64,000 nt of DNA from Flagellimonas pelagia (GTDB taxonomy: Bacteria > Bacteroidota > Bacteroidia > Flavobacteriales > Flavobacteriaceae). The stretch is taken from positions 1 through 64,000 of the forward strand of contig NZ_QXFI01000031.1 of NCBI RefSeq assembly GCF_003584135.1. Direction: 5' to 3'. The position numbers were made by a program, and so were the translations under genes. The notes under the pieces were generated by a model. It worked only from the letters and a program-made list of their open reading frames with translations, searched no databases and was not told where the DNA came from. Positions 43,773 through 51,750 of the stretch are shown here, one piece after another (within the stretch, counting starts at the first letter, position 1; every line of letters begins with the position of its first letter).

Positions 43773-44621
43773 TCAGGTTTTTAGGTTATAGGGAAGTACC
43801 AAAAAAGGAATTGTACTGTGCAGTCCGACATTTTTGATGACGGGCTCCATAAAAAGACGTTCCAAAAAGGTGTGCTTGTTCTTGACCATGACCAGGATTT
43901 CGGCAGTAATTTCTTCTTGAAAAGCGTTTATGGCCATAATCAATTCTTGATCGGGCAGATTGTGGAAAGCATGGTTGTGTTCCAACAGCAACCCTTCCAG
44001 TTTGGCCCTATTATTCTCCTGTTCTTCCGTAAGACCTTCCGGCAAGGCAATGTGCATAATATGGATTTTGGAATGCCATAGTTTGGCAAACTCCAACAGA
44101 AACGCTATATCCACCTTGTCAAAATCCACTTCCAAATCGGTAGGGAACAAAATCTCACCTGGTGCTTCAAATTCATAATCTGCGGGAATGGCAAGTACAG
44201 GAATCTGTGTTCGTTTCAGTACATGGACCGTATTGGATCCAAACAGAATTTCTGCTGCCCCGGTTGCCCCTTGGGTGCCCATGATTATCAAATCTACGTT
44301 CTCCTTCATGGAAAAAAGCCGGATTTCATCTTCCAGCGTATTGAATGCGGCATGGGTGATAAAGGTGTGTTTGGGATTGTCAAACTGTTCTTCTATCCGC
44401 TGTCTTGTTTTGTCCAACTGTACCTCGGCAGCATATCTAAAATCATCTGGAAGACCCAATTGGCCAGGACTGCCCAATGCATAATCCACCCGGTATACGG
44501 GCGGGGTATAGGTATGCATCAAATAGAACACCGTGGTGGTGTTCTCTAACAGCCTTGCAGCATAGCTGATGGCATGGAATGCATTTTCGGAAAAATCGGT
44601 AGGTAAAACTATCTTCATCAT
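43773..44621 (-). CDS. Universal stress protein, tandem domains
   Basis: A 282-residue tandem USP starting MKIVLPTDFSENAFHAISYAARLLENTTTVFYLMHTY (ATGATG start, 44621 or 44618). The first domain has MGTQGATGAAEILFGSNTVHVLK, a full G-x2-G-x9-G-S/N motif for ATP. The second domain begins EILFPTDLEVDFDKVDIAFLLEFAKLWHSKIHIMHIA. It heads a two-gene unit with the next USP gene, with a TGA-N6-TCA box 64 bases upstream of the start codon. Confidence 0.9.
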   Translation of the reverse strand: MMKIVLPTDFSENAFHAISYAARLLENTTTVFYLMHTYTPPVYRVDYALGSPGQLGLPDDFRYAAEVQLDKTRQRIEEQFDNPKHTFITHAAFNTLEDEIRLFSMKENVDLIIMGTQGATGAAEILFGSNTVHVLKRTQIPVLAIPADYEFEAPGEILFPTDLEVDFDKVDIAFLLEFAKLWHSKIHIMHIALPEGLTEEQENNRAKLEGLLLEHNHAFHNLPDQELIMAINAFQEEITAEILVMVKNKHTFLERLFMEPVIKNVGLHSTIPFLVLPYNLKT

Positions 44622-44684
44622 GGCTCAAATCCTTGTCAAATCTTAATATAGGATAAAGCTATGAACCCGGACTATTACATACTA

Positions 44685-44696
44685 TGATTTCCATCA
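44685..44696. promoter_or_regulatory. CRP/FNR-type box upstream of USP gene 43773-44621
   Basis: TGATTTCCATCA, core TGAT-N4-ATCA with perfect 4-base arms. Its centre is 29.5 bases from the minus-strand -7-like element TAGCTTTA (44654-44661, five of six consensus bases). Confidence 0.6.
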
Positions 44697-44727
44697 CCTG
44701 TCATAAAAAGTTAGAGGCCAACCTTAC

Positions 44728-45564
44728 TTATTGATGGATGACATAAAAGGGAACCTTGGTATGGAAACTGATCTGCTCCACAATGGAATCAAAAAGGATA
44801 AGCTGGATGAAATTCAGGTTTTTGGCCACCATGAACATCATATCGATATCGCGACTCTCCACAAAACACTGTATGGCCGACTTGACGCTCTTGTTGGTAA
44901 TGGTATGGGCGCTATAACGGCCTGGAAACGATTCTTCCATAAAATCCAGGAGGTATTCCTTGTTCGTTTCTTGCTCATCGTTGAGTTTGTCCCCACCCTT
45001 TATCGCGTTCATAATCCTGAACTTTCCTTCGCCCAACTGTAACATCTCTGCCATGGAGCGTAAAATTTCATGGGAATAGAAAATATTGTAATCGGTAGGG
45101 AACGCTATTTCCATGGGCTTGGAAAACTCAACATTGTTGGGCACCACCAAGGTGTTGCATTGTACCTTGGTCACCACATCCCCGGCATTGCTGCCGACCA
45201 CTTTTTCCTGAATACCTGAAACACCTTTGGTTCCCATCACAATAAGATCGATATGCTGCCCTTCAACATGTTTTCTAATGGTAGGGATAAAAAAACCGTA
45301 CTCGTGGAGGGAGTAAAAGGAATGGTTGGGTCGGGTGTTGGTTTCTCTTGTCCGCTCTATCAAGTCGGTCAACTTTTGCTTGGTATTTTCAGAGGAACCG
45401 ATTTCAATATTCATGGTTACTTCGTCTTCGATCTTGGTGTCCAGGAGAGAGCCTACGTATAGCAAATAAAAACTGCACTCCATGGAACCGAACAGCATCT
45501 GGGCATATTTTAGAGCGTTGGTGGAGTTTTCGGAAAAATCCGTGGGAATCAATATATTCTTCAT
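44728..45564 (-). CDS. Universal stress protein, tandem domains
   Basis: About 278 residues from ATG 45564 (MKNILIPTDFSENSTNALKYAQMLFGSMECSFYLLYVG). I reject the longer reading to 45627 because it would run through the regulatory dyad and hairpin upstream. The first domain carries MGTKGVSGIQEKVVGSNAGDV, a good nucleotide motif; the second starts MEIAFPTDYNIFYSHEILRSMAEML. It is a single-gene unit between the response regulator gene and the USP pair. Confidence 0.9.
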   Translation of the reverse strand: MKNILIPTDFSENSTNALKYAQMLFGSMECSFYLLYVGSLLDTKIEDEVTMNIEIGSSENTKQKLTDLIERTRETNTRPNHSFYSLHEYGFFIPTIRKHVEGQHIDLIVMGTKGVSGIQEKVVGSNAGDVVTKVQCNTLVVPNNVEFSKPMEIAFPTDYNIFYSHEILRSMAEMLQLGEGKFRIMNAIKGGDKLNDEQETNKEYLLDFMEESFPGRYSAHTITNKSVKSAIQCFVESRDIDMMFMVAKNLNFIQLILFDSIVEQISFHTKVPFYVIHQ

Positions 45565-45587
45565 CAGGTATCTGAATGTGGGCACAA

Positions 45588-45622
45588 GTTTATCATTCCA
45601 GAAAACAAATGGAATGATAAAT
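45588..45622. repeat. Inverted repeat between response regulator and USP genes
   Basis: Arms at 45589-45600 and 45610-45621 form a perfect 12-bp stem around a 9-base loop. It follows the response regulator stop (45653) on the minus strand but lacks a T tail, and it overlaps both the -7-like element (45585-45592) and part of the TGA-N6-TCA box of the next USP gene. Confidence 0.5.
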
Positions 45623-45626
45623 ATCA
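45615..45626. promoter_or_regulatory. CRP/FNR-type box upstream of USP gene 44728-45564
   Basis: TGATAAATATCA, a perfect TGAT-N4-ATCA core within ATGATAAATATCAT. Its centre is 28.5 bases from the TA of the minus-strand -7-like element TAAACTTG (45585-45592, five of six consensus bases), which predicts a position near -41.5. Confidence 0.6.
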
Positions 45627-45652
45627 TACCCTTTTACCTGATTGCACCAGAT

Positions 45653-46702
45653 TTAGTTCACGCGCCCGAGGGCTTCCCTGTCCAAAACCACAATGTTCCT
45701 GTTTTCTATGGCGATCAAGCCTTCGTTCTTAAAATCGGACAAGGTTCTGATCAAACTCTCCGTGGCAATGCCCGCTACGCCCGCCAAATCGCTGCGTGCA
45801 ATTTTAAGGGGATTGTCCTTCCCCCTGTCCATGGCCTTGGAATACATCAATAGCGTTTGTGCCGTTTTCTTGCGAACCGAACTATAGGCCATTTGCAAAA
45901 GTTGCTTTTTAATGTGCACCAAATCCTCCGCAATGACATCCATCAGTTCCAAGGAAACATTTTTATTCTCTTCCAGAATGGATTTCACCTTTTCTTTATG
46001 GATTCCAGCCAATTTCACATTTTCAATGGCTACGGCATATTCTTGGTAAGGGAGGTTCTCCGTTAGGGATGTAAACCCGAGAAAATCGTCTTCGGAATAA
46101 ATAGAGGTAATAAGTTCCTTGCCTTCTTCATCCAAACCGCAACTTTTCACCACACCTTTTAAGATCAGATAAACCATATTGGAATGGTCGCCTATGGTGT
46201 AAATGCTCTCGTCCTTTCGAAAAGTGAACAATTGCCCATGGTCATCAAAAAAATTTTTCAGCTCATTGAGCGACCTGATGTCACTTCCTTCATTATGGGG
46301 TTTGGTTCGTTCCAAAAAGGTATTCTCCAACTGCTGTGCTTTTTCCAAGCGCGAATAGATGGCCCCCAAGAGTTCGCTTTCCTCAAAGGGTTTGGTCAGA
46401 TAATCGTCCGCTCCAAGATCCATACCCTTTCGGACTTCGGAACGTTCGGTCTTGGCAGACACAAAAATGAAGGGAATGTGCCTGGTTTTATCGCATGAAG
46501 CCATTTGTTCCAGCACTTCATAACCATCCATTTCGGGCATCATGATATCGCAAAGCACAATATCGGGTCGTTCCTTTTTGGCCAGTTCCAATGCCATTTT
46601 ACCGTTGGAAGCCGGAAAAACACGAAAGCCCGAAAGTTCTAGAAGTTCCTCTACATTCTCCCGCAAAGAGGTATCGTCCTCAACCAGTAGCACTTTTTTC
46701 AT
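45653..46702 (-). CDS. Response regulator with CRP/FNR-type output (REC-cNBD-HTH fusion)
   Basis: A 349-residue fusion. Residues 1-120 form a receiver domain with acidic pocket E8/D9/D10, phospho-acceptor Asp52 (IVLCDIMMPEMDG) and Lys104 (LTKPFEESE). Residues about 150-270 form a cyclic-nucleotide-binding-like beta-roll (FRKDESIYTIGDHSNMVYLILKGVVKSC, and DDFLGFTSLTEN). A CRP-type winged helix follows at about 295-345 (ARSDLAGVAGIATESLIRTLSDFKNEGLIAIE). The cysteine cluster of oxygen-sensing FNR is absent. Its start overlaps the 3' end of the histidine kinase gene by 23 bases, so the pair is a two-component system with a phosphorylation-controlled CRP output, and is the obvious candidate regulator for the dyads in this cluster. 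Confidence 0.92.
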   Translation of the reverse strand: MKKVLLVEDDTSLRENVEELLELSGFRVFPASNGKMALELAKKERPDIVLCDIMMPEMDGYEVLEQMASCDKTRHIPFIFVSAKTERSEVRKGMDLGADDYLTKPFEESELLGAIYSRLEKAQQLENTFLERTKPHNEGSDIRSLNELKNFFDDHGQLFTFRKDESIYTIGDHSNMVYLILKGVVKSCGLDEEGKELITSIYSEDDFLGFTSLTENLPYQEYAVAIENVKLAGIHKEKVKSILEENKNVSLELMDVIAEDLVHIKKQLLQMAYSSVRKKTAQTLLMYSKAMDRGKDNPLKIARSDLAGVAGIATESLIRTLSDFKNEGLIAIENRNIVVLDREALGRVN

Positions 46703-48239
46703 TTTCCTTGTTGTTTATGGGTATGTGCAGTGTAAATGTGGAGCCCTGGCCCAACTCACTTTTAAAGGTGATGTTAGCTCCAAGATTATGCATATGTTGT
46801 CTTACAATGTTCAGACCTATCCCGGTACCTTGGACGGTAAGGACATTACTCGCCCTAAAATACCGATCAAAGATAAAGGGTTGGTCCTCCATCGGTATTC
46901 CTAGTCCCCGATCGTTAATATTGATTTGCAGATCGTTGCCATCCTTGATTACCTGAAGTTCTATTTCGGTATCCTCTGGGCTATATTTTATGGCATTGTG
47001 TACCAGATTGGACAGTGCCAAAGCCATGATCTTTTCATCAAATTCAATGGACATACCCTCAATATTTAAGGGATACCGAATATGTTGACCTTCCTTCAAA
47101 AGTGTATTGGAATCGTAAATGACCTCGTTGACCAACTTGCTCAGTGGGAAACTTGTGATATTATAATTGACCTTCCCGGAATCCAACCGCTCGATGGAAA
47201 GAAAATCCGTTAGGATATTGTCCAAATGCCTCACCTTGTATTTAATGGTATTGATATGTTTGTCCCTCTTATCCTGTTGCTCGGATTCAGTATACTTGGA
47301 CAAAAGGGAGGTTGAGGTCAAAATACTGGTCAACGGGGTCTTGAACTCATGCGACACCAGGGATAGAAATTTTGTTTTGAGTTCATTGAGCTTTTTCTCC
47401 GCCATTAAAGCCTCCCTCAGTTGTTGGGTACGTTCTTGTACTGTATACTCCAATTGCTGAGTATAATATTTTCTTTCGGTAATATCCAATACAATAGCCA
47501 CACAAACTTTTTTATTACCGATATGGGACAACTGCAGATGTACCTCAACCGGGTAAAGAGATCCGTCTTTCCTTTTATGGACCGTCTCAAAATTCACTTT
47601 CTCCTTTTTACCACTGACCAATGGTGCTACAAGCCGTTTCATAACTTCTTTGGTGAGTTTGGGCTTAATATCAAAAACAGACAATCGGTTCAATTCTTCC
47701 AGATTGTATCCCGAATTGAGTTGGGCTCCTCGGTTCACATTGATAAATACAAAGGTCTCGGCATCAAAAACATATATTTCGTTCAGGGACTCATCAAAAA
47801 TCTGAAACCAATAATCAATGGTCTGTTCTGCCTTTTTACGTTCGGTAATATCCACCACCAGTGCCATTACGTATTTTTTTTCTGCTATCGTAAAGGGGTT
47901 TAGGCTTATCTCCACAGGGAACCGTTGCCTGTTCTTGCGAACCCCAAAGAGTTCTAGTCCAGGGCCCATAGTTCTTGCTTCTCCCTTTTTTATAAAGGCA
48001 CGGGCCTCACCCCGGTGCTTTTCCCTTAGCTCGTCCAAAATCAATATTTCCAAGGGCTTGTTCAAAAGCTCCCCTTCCGGATATCCAAACATCTTATTGG
48101 CCGAGGCATTACAGGATACAATCTCTTGGCAATCATTTACAATGACCACTCCTTCGGAAATCATTTCCGAAATTACCTTTAACACATCGTTTTTTTCCAA
48201 TAGTTCCACAGCTACACTAAAAGTACTGATTTTGGTCAT
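46680..48239 (-). CDS. PAS-domain sensor histidine kinase
   Basis: A 519-residue kinase with no membrane helices, so probably cytoplasmic. Two PAS domains are visible: residues about 18-130 (ISEGVVIVNDCQEIVSCNASANKMFGYPEGELLNKPLEI) and about 142-255 (FDESLNEIYVFDAETFVFINVNRGAQLNSGYNLEEL, with a PAC-like motif HKRKDGSLYPVEVHLQ). A short coiled coil leads to the HisKA box (LSLVSHEFKTPLTSIL, phospho-His about residue 297) and a HATPase domain (N box NLVHNAIKYSPE, G1 DRGLGIP, G2 GTGIGLNIV). The signal sensed by the PAS pockets is unknown; no heme or iron-sulfur ligand stands out. Overlaps the response regulator gene, giving a cognate pair. Confidence 0.93.
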   Translation of the reverse strand: MTKISTFSVAVELLEKNDVLKVISEMISEGVVIVNDCQEIVSCNASANKMFGYPEGELLNKPLEILILDELREKHRGEARAFIKKGEARTMGPGLELFGVRKNRQRFPVEISLNPFTIAEKKYVMALVVDITERKKAEQTIDYWFQIFDESLNEIYVFDAETFVFINVNRGAQLNSGYNLEELNRLSVFDIKPKLTKEVMKRLVAPLVSGKKEKVNFETVHKRKDGSLYPVEVHLQLSHIGNKKVCVAIVLDITERKYYTQQLEYTVQERTQQLREALMAEKKLNELKTKFLSLVSHEFKTPLTSILTSTSLLSKYTESEQQDKRDKHINTIKYKVRHLDNILTDFLSIERLDSGKVNYNITSFPLSKLVNEVIYDSNTLLKEGQHIRYPLNIEGMSIEFDEKIMALALSNLVHNAIKYSPEDTEIELQVIKDGNDLQININDRGLGIPMEDQPFIFDRYFRASNVLTVQGTGIGLNIVRQHMHNLGANITFKSELGQGSTFTLHIPINNKENEKSATG

Positions 48240-48296
48240 GGGGAGGAATTTTTTCCATGCCTATATTTATTCATTGAACACTTAAAAAATACTAAA

Positions 48297-48704
48297 ATGT
48301 TGGATTCTGGAAAAAAACTGGCAAATGAATTTTATCAAAACCTAGGGAAGCTTTTTTACGCTGTTGCCATGGCAGATCACAGCATCCATGTAAAAGAAAT
48401 GGAAAAGTTGAACGAAGTGGTGCATGACCATTGGTTGGATGTAGATTCCGTTCAGGACGAGTTTGGCTCCGATGCCGCATTTCAAATTGAAACCGTATTT
48501 GATTGGCTTTTGGAATATGGGAAGGACAGCTATGAGATGTACGAAGAATTTGAACAGTTCTACACCGATAACAAAAGTCTATTTACCCCCAAGATCAAAC
48601 AACTGGTCATGTCCACCGCAAGAGCCATTACCTCGTCTTTTGCCGGTAGCAACAAGGCAGAATTGATTCAATTGGGGCGATTGGAGCTGTTGTTCAGAAC
48701 CTGA
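48297..48704 (+). CDS. TerB-like helical protein
   Basis: A 135-residue all-helical protein that resembles the TerB/YebE family (MLDSGKKLANEFYQNLGKLFYAVAMADHSIHVKEMEKL at the start, with the acidic DHSIHVKEMEKL pattern typical of TerB metal-binding helices). Acidic clusters continue around DVDSVQDEFGSDAAFQIE. It is the only plus-strand gene inside the stress cluster, divergent from the histidine kinase gene (57-base gap) and convergent with the USP gene, from whose stop it is separated by no spare base. Function unknown; TerB proteins are linked to envelope stress or tellurite resistance. Confidence 0.65.
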   Translation: MLDSGKKLANEFYQNLGKLFYAVAMADHSIHVKEMEKLNEVVHDHWLDVDSVQDEFGSDAAFQIETVFDWLLEYGKDSYEMYEEFEQFYTDNKSLFTPKIKQLVMSTARAITSSFAGSNKAELIQLGRLELLFRT

Positions 48705-49526
48705 TCAAAGCTTGATGGTCATGACCGGCATTTTGGCGTGGTTGGATACATTTTCGGCCAAACTGCCCACTACAAAATGTGCTAGTCCTTTCCTACCATG
48801 GGTTGGAATCACCAAAAGGTCGATATCGTTCCTAAAACAATAATTGAAAAGACCTCCTTCCACAGTATGGTAATTGTAAAATTTGACCTCAACAGGTTCT
48901 TCCAGTTCCTTTTTAAAGGAGTCCATCCTTTTCTTCACATCGTCAAAACCCATAAAATTGGCCCCAGCATGATTGATGTACACAATTTCTATGGAGGCAG
49001 ATAGTAGTCTGGCAAATGCAGAAGCTTTCTTAAAAGCAGGAATGCTCTCTTTTTCCAAATCGGATGCAAAGACCATTGTATTGATCTTAAAATCTGGGTG
49101 GCGTTGTTTGATGACCAATACGGGCACATTGGAGGTCCGGACTACCTTTTCGGTATTGGACCCCACAAAAAGATCGGAAAGTCCACTGGTACCATGGGAG
49201 CCCATCACCACCAAATCGCAATTTTGCTCTTGTGCCACCTGGTTCACCTCCTTGAAATCCTTGTAGTTCTGGATAATGACCTCCACAGGGATTTCTTTTA
49301 AGTAATCCTTTTTAGTAAATTCTTTGAGCTTGCTCTTGGCCATTTTCAAGTAGTATTTGGCCTCTTGTTCCTCTGCAATCTCCGAGTTGTCCAAAACAGA
49401 ATCGGCCACTCCGATCATGTGAAGTATCAAAATTCCCGCCTCATGTTGCTTGGCAATCTGTGCTGCCACTTCAAGGGCATATTCCGAATGCTGTGAAAAA
49501 TCGATGGGCACTAGTATTTTTTTCAT
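48705..49526 (-). CDS. Universal stress protein, tandem domains
   Basis: About 273 residues from ATG 49526 (MKKILVPIDFSQHSEYALEVAAQIAKQHEAGILILHMIG); the longer frame to 49610 has no USP-like sequence in its first 28 residues. The first domain carries VVMGSHGTSGLSDLFVGSNTEKVVR, the canonical G-x2-G-x9-G-S nucleotide motif. The second domain also carries a near-canonical ending (LVIPTHGRKGLAHFVVGSLAENVSNHA), so both halves may bind ATP, unlike the other USPs here. A 16-base perfect palindrome lies 130 bases upstream. Confidence 0.92.
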   Translation of the reverse strand: MKKILVPIDFSQHSEYALEVAAQIAKQHEAGILILHMIGVADSVLDNSEIAEEQEAKYYLKMAKSKLKEFTKKDYLKEIPVEVIIQNYKDFKEVNQVAQEQNCDLVVMGSHGTSGLSDLFVGSNTEKVVRTSNVPVLVIKQRHPDFKINTMVFASDLEKESIPAFKKASAFARLLSASIEIVYINHAGANFMGFDDVKKRMDSFKKELEEPVEVKFYNYHTVEGGLFNYCFRNDIDLLVIPTHGRKGLAHFVVGSLAENVSNHAKMPVMTIKL

Positions 49527-49656
49527 GATATCCGATGTTAACGCAATGGGACTTTGTTCCTGAACGAAGAATCCAAAATCCAAAACCCCTATTCCTGTGA
49601 TAGTTTTCATTTGTCTGGATTTTATTTCGAATTTAAAAACAGTACATGCCGTATCC

Positions 49657-49672
49657 TATGACCTAGGTCATA
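49657..49672. promoter_or_regulatory. CRP/FNR-type box upstream of USP gene 48705-49526
   Basis: TATGACCTAGGTCATA, a perfect 16-base palindrome with core TGAC-N4-GTCA. Its centre is 29.5 bases from the TA of a minus-strand -7-like element TAAATTCG (49628-49635, five of six consensus bases). The leader to the start codon at 49526 would be about 95 bases. Confidence 0.62.
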
Positions 49673-49695
49673 TCCCTAAATTAATGGAGCTTAGG

Positions 49696-49986
49696 TTATC
49701 CCAATCGGTCCAGCTTTCTTCGAAGTGCCATAACCTCCTGCTGAAGGTTTTCCACCTGTTCCAATAAATGGTATACGGCCTGGATGCCTTCCGGGTTGAT
49801 ATCGAGATCATGGTGCAACCGCACCATCTTTTCCAAAATAGGCAATTCCTCCATGGGGATAAAGGCCTCATCTTGGTCTTGGGCAACATGTAACAGTTCA
49901 AACTCATGCATGGAGAAAACAAAGGATTCCTGCACCCCGTGATGTTCACAAAACGTTTTGATCGATATGTAGTTTTCCTGTTTCAT
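49696..49986 (-). CDS. cbpM: Chaperone modulator CbpM
   Basis: A 96-residue MerR-like adaptor that binds the J-domain of CbpA and keeps it inactive. The helix-turn-helix-like N-terminus (YISIKTFCEHHGVQESFVFSMHEFELL) is followed by the CbpM segment MVRLHHDLDINPEGIQAVYHLLEQVENLQQEVMALRRKLDRL, a coiled coil that closes the protein. The size fits the family (about 100). It follows the CbpA gene by 4 bases on the same strand, the arrangement seen in E. coli and many Bacteroidetes. Confidence 0.9.
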   Translation of the reverse strand: MKQENYISIKTFCEHHGVQESFVFSMHEFELLHVAQDQDEAFIPMEELPILEKMVRLHHDLDINPEGIQAVYHLLEQVENLQQEVMALRRKLDRLG

Positions 49987-49990
49987 GTCT

Positions 49991-50899
49991 TTATACTAGG
50001 TTGGTTTTTTCCAAGGCTTCAAAAAGAGAACGTTGCTCCGAAGTCAGGTTTTTGGGAATCTTCACGGTATAGGTAAGGATCAAATCTCCAAATTGACCTT
50101 CTTTTTTGTATTTAGGAAACCCTTTTCCTTTGAGTTTTACCTTGGTCCCATTATCCGTGCCGGGCGCAACCTTCAACTTTACTTTTCCCGTTAGGGTATC
50201 CACCACCATTTCACCTCCCAGTACTGCTTTTACCAAGGGAATCTGTACATTTTTATATAGATCGGCACCATCTCTCTTAAAGTCCGTGTTGTTCACGATG
50301 GAAAAGGTGATATAAAGGTCGCCGGCCGGACCGCCCTCTATCCCGGGACCGCCATGTCCCTTGATTTTAATGGTCTGTCCATCCTCTATCCCTGCTGGAA
50401 TGCTCAAGCGGATATTCTTGTCGTTTACGGTAAGGGTCTGCTTTTGGGTCGTGTACACATCCATAAGGGACAATTGCAGTTCTGCATGATAGTCCTGGCC
50501 ACGGTAACGAACCTTTTGTCCGCGGCTTCCAAAGCCAGCGGCTCCTCCGAACATAGATTCAAAAAAATCTGAAAAATCCTGCGCGGAATCACCGGAATGT
50601 GAATAGGTATATCCCGAATAATCCCCCTGTGGTCTTTGGGTCCTGGAACGTTTTGCCTTTTCGAACTCTTCGGCATGCTGCCAATCCTTACCGTATTGAT
50701 CGTACTTTTTCCGTTTATCGGAATCCGAAAGTACTTCATTGGCCTCATTGACTTTTTTAAAGTTCATTTCGGCCTCCTTGTCGTTCGGGTTCAAATCTGG
50801 GTGATATTTTCTGGCAAGCTTCCGATACGCTTTTTTAATATCCTCCGTACTTGCTTTTTTATCAACACCCAATACCTTGTAATAATCAATAAAATCCAT
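49991..50899 (-). CDS. cbpA: CbpA-type DnaJ chaperone (Hsp40)
   Basis: A 302-residue class II Hsp40 starting at ATG 50899 ([17 protein letters not shown]); an in-frame ATG at 50932 would add 11 residues with no match to the family. The J-domain spans residues 1-70 with the HPD motif in [12 protein letters not shown]. The zinc finger of DnaJ is absent. The G/F-like linker ([33 protein letters not shown]) is followed by the two peptide-binding CTD halves ([53 protein letters not shown]). It delivers clients to DnaK under stress. A TGA-N6-TCA box lies 105 bases upstream. Confidence 0.93.
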   Translation of the reverse strand: MDFIDYYKVLGVDKKASTEDIKKAYRKLARKYHPDLNPNDKEAEMNFKKVNEANEVLSDSDKRKKYDQYGKDWQHAEEFEKAKRSRTQRPQGDYSGYTYSHSGDSAQDFSDFFESMFGGAAGFGSRGQKVRYRGQDYHAELQLSLMDVYTTQKQTLTVNDKNIRLSIPAGIEDGQTIKIKGHGGPGIEGGPAGDLYITFSIVNNTDFKRDGADLYKNVQIPLVKAVLGGEMVVDTLTGKVKLKVAPGTDNGTKVKLKGKGFPKYKKEGQFGDLILTYTVKIPKNLTSEQRSLFEALEKTNLV

Positions 50900-51003
50900 A
50901 ATTCGATATCCTAATCTCTGTTCCCAAAACACCTTGAAGTTTCTAAAATCCGTTCAAGGCAAACTTCACATCAAAATAAGAAAAAGATCGCGAAAGTTTG
51001 CAA

Positions 51004-51015
51004 TGATCGTTATCA
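51004..51015. promoter_or_regulatory. CRP/FNR-type box upstream of cbpA-cbpM
   Basis: TGATCGTTATCA, with perfect 4-base arms. Its centre is 30.5 bases from a minus-strand -7-like element TTATTTTG (50972-50979, five of six consensus bases), putting it near -42 of leftward transcripts. It does not align with a -7 element for the divergent uracil phosphoribosyltransferase gene. Confidence 0.55.
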
Positions 51016-51095
51016 GGAAAAGGAATATCCACCATCCGAACTTTCTACCTATTTTTACAAAAAACCATTCTACCAGATAACAAAAGTATACTCTG

Positions 51096-51749
51096 ATGAT
51101 AATACACCAGTTCGATCAGACCAATTCTATTTTGAACACTTTTATTGCGGAGATGCGGGATGTCAACATCCAAAGAGATGCCATGCGTTTCCGAAGGAAC
51201 ATTGAACGCATTGGGGAGGTCCTTGCCTATGAGGTAAGCAAAACCTTGGATTATGAAGAGGCCGACATCACCACTCCCTTGGGAACCAAAAAGACCTATC
51301 TCTGCTCGGATCAACTGGTACTATGTTCCGTTTTAAGGGCCGGACTACCCCTACATCAAGGACTTTTGAGTTTTTTTGATGCAGCCGAAAACGCCTTTAT
51401 TTCTGCCTATAGACACCATCCAAACGATGGTGATGATTTTGAAGTCATCGTAAAATACTTTGCAGCGCCGTCATTGGATGATAAAATTCTAATCTTGACC
51501 GATCCCATGTTGGCCACTGGAAAGACTCTGGAAAATGTGCTCAATGCTTTGAAGAAACATGGCACGCCCAAACGAATCCACATTATTTCAGTAATCGGTT
51601 CCAAAATTGGTGTGGCCAGGGTAGAGAATGTATTTCCTGAGGATACCCAACTATGGATCGCTGCTGTGGATGATGCCCTCTCCAGCAAAGGTTATATCAT
51701 TCCCGGGCTAGGCGATGCGGGCGACCTGAGCTACGGGGTAAAATTGTAG
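51096..51749 (+). CDS. upp: Uracil phosphoribosyltransferase
   Basis: Salvage enzyme of 217 residues that makes UMP from uracil and PRPP. The PRPP-binding loop reads KILILTDPMLATGKTLENVLNAL (residues about 131-153). The uracil-binding end is YIIPGLGDAGDLSYGVKL, with the conserved GDAGDR-type motif ending here in L rather than R. It is a single gene converging with the beta-CASP hydrolase gene, whose stop is one base away. Confidence 0.92.
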   Translation: MIIHQFDQTNSILNTFIAEMRDVNIQRDAMRFRRNIERIGEVLAYEVSKTLDYEEADITTPLGTKKTYLCSDQLVLCSVLRAGLPLHQGLLSFFDAAENAFISAYRHHPNDGDDFEVIVKYFAAPSLDDKILILTDPMLATGKTLENVLNALKKHGTPKRIHIISVIGSKIGVARVENVFPEDTQLWIAAVDDALSSKGYIIPGLGDAGDLSYGVKL

Positions 51750-51750
51750 G

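Noticed and set aside
51081-51088. Perfect minus-strand -7 element TACTTTTG between upp and cbpA
   Set aside because: It would start transcription about 175 bases before cbpA with no -33 TTG, and the TTATTTTG element at 50972 fits better with the dyad at 51004.
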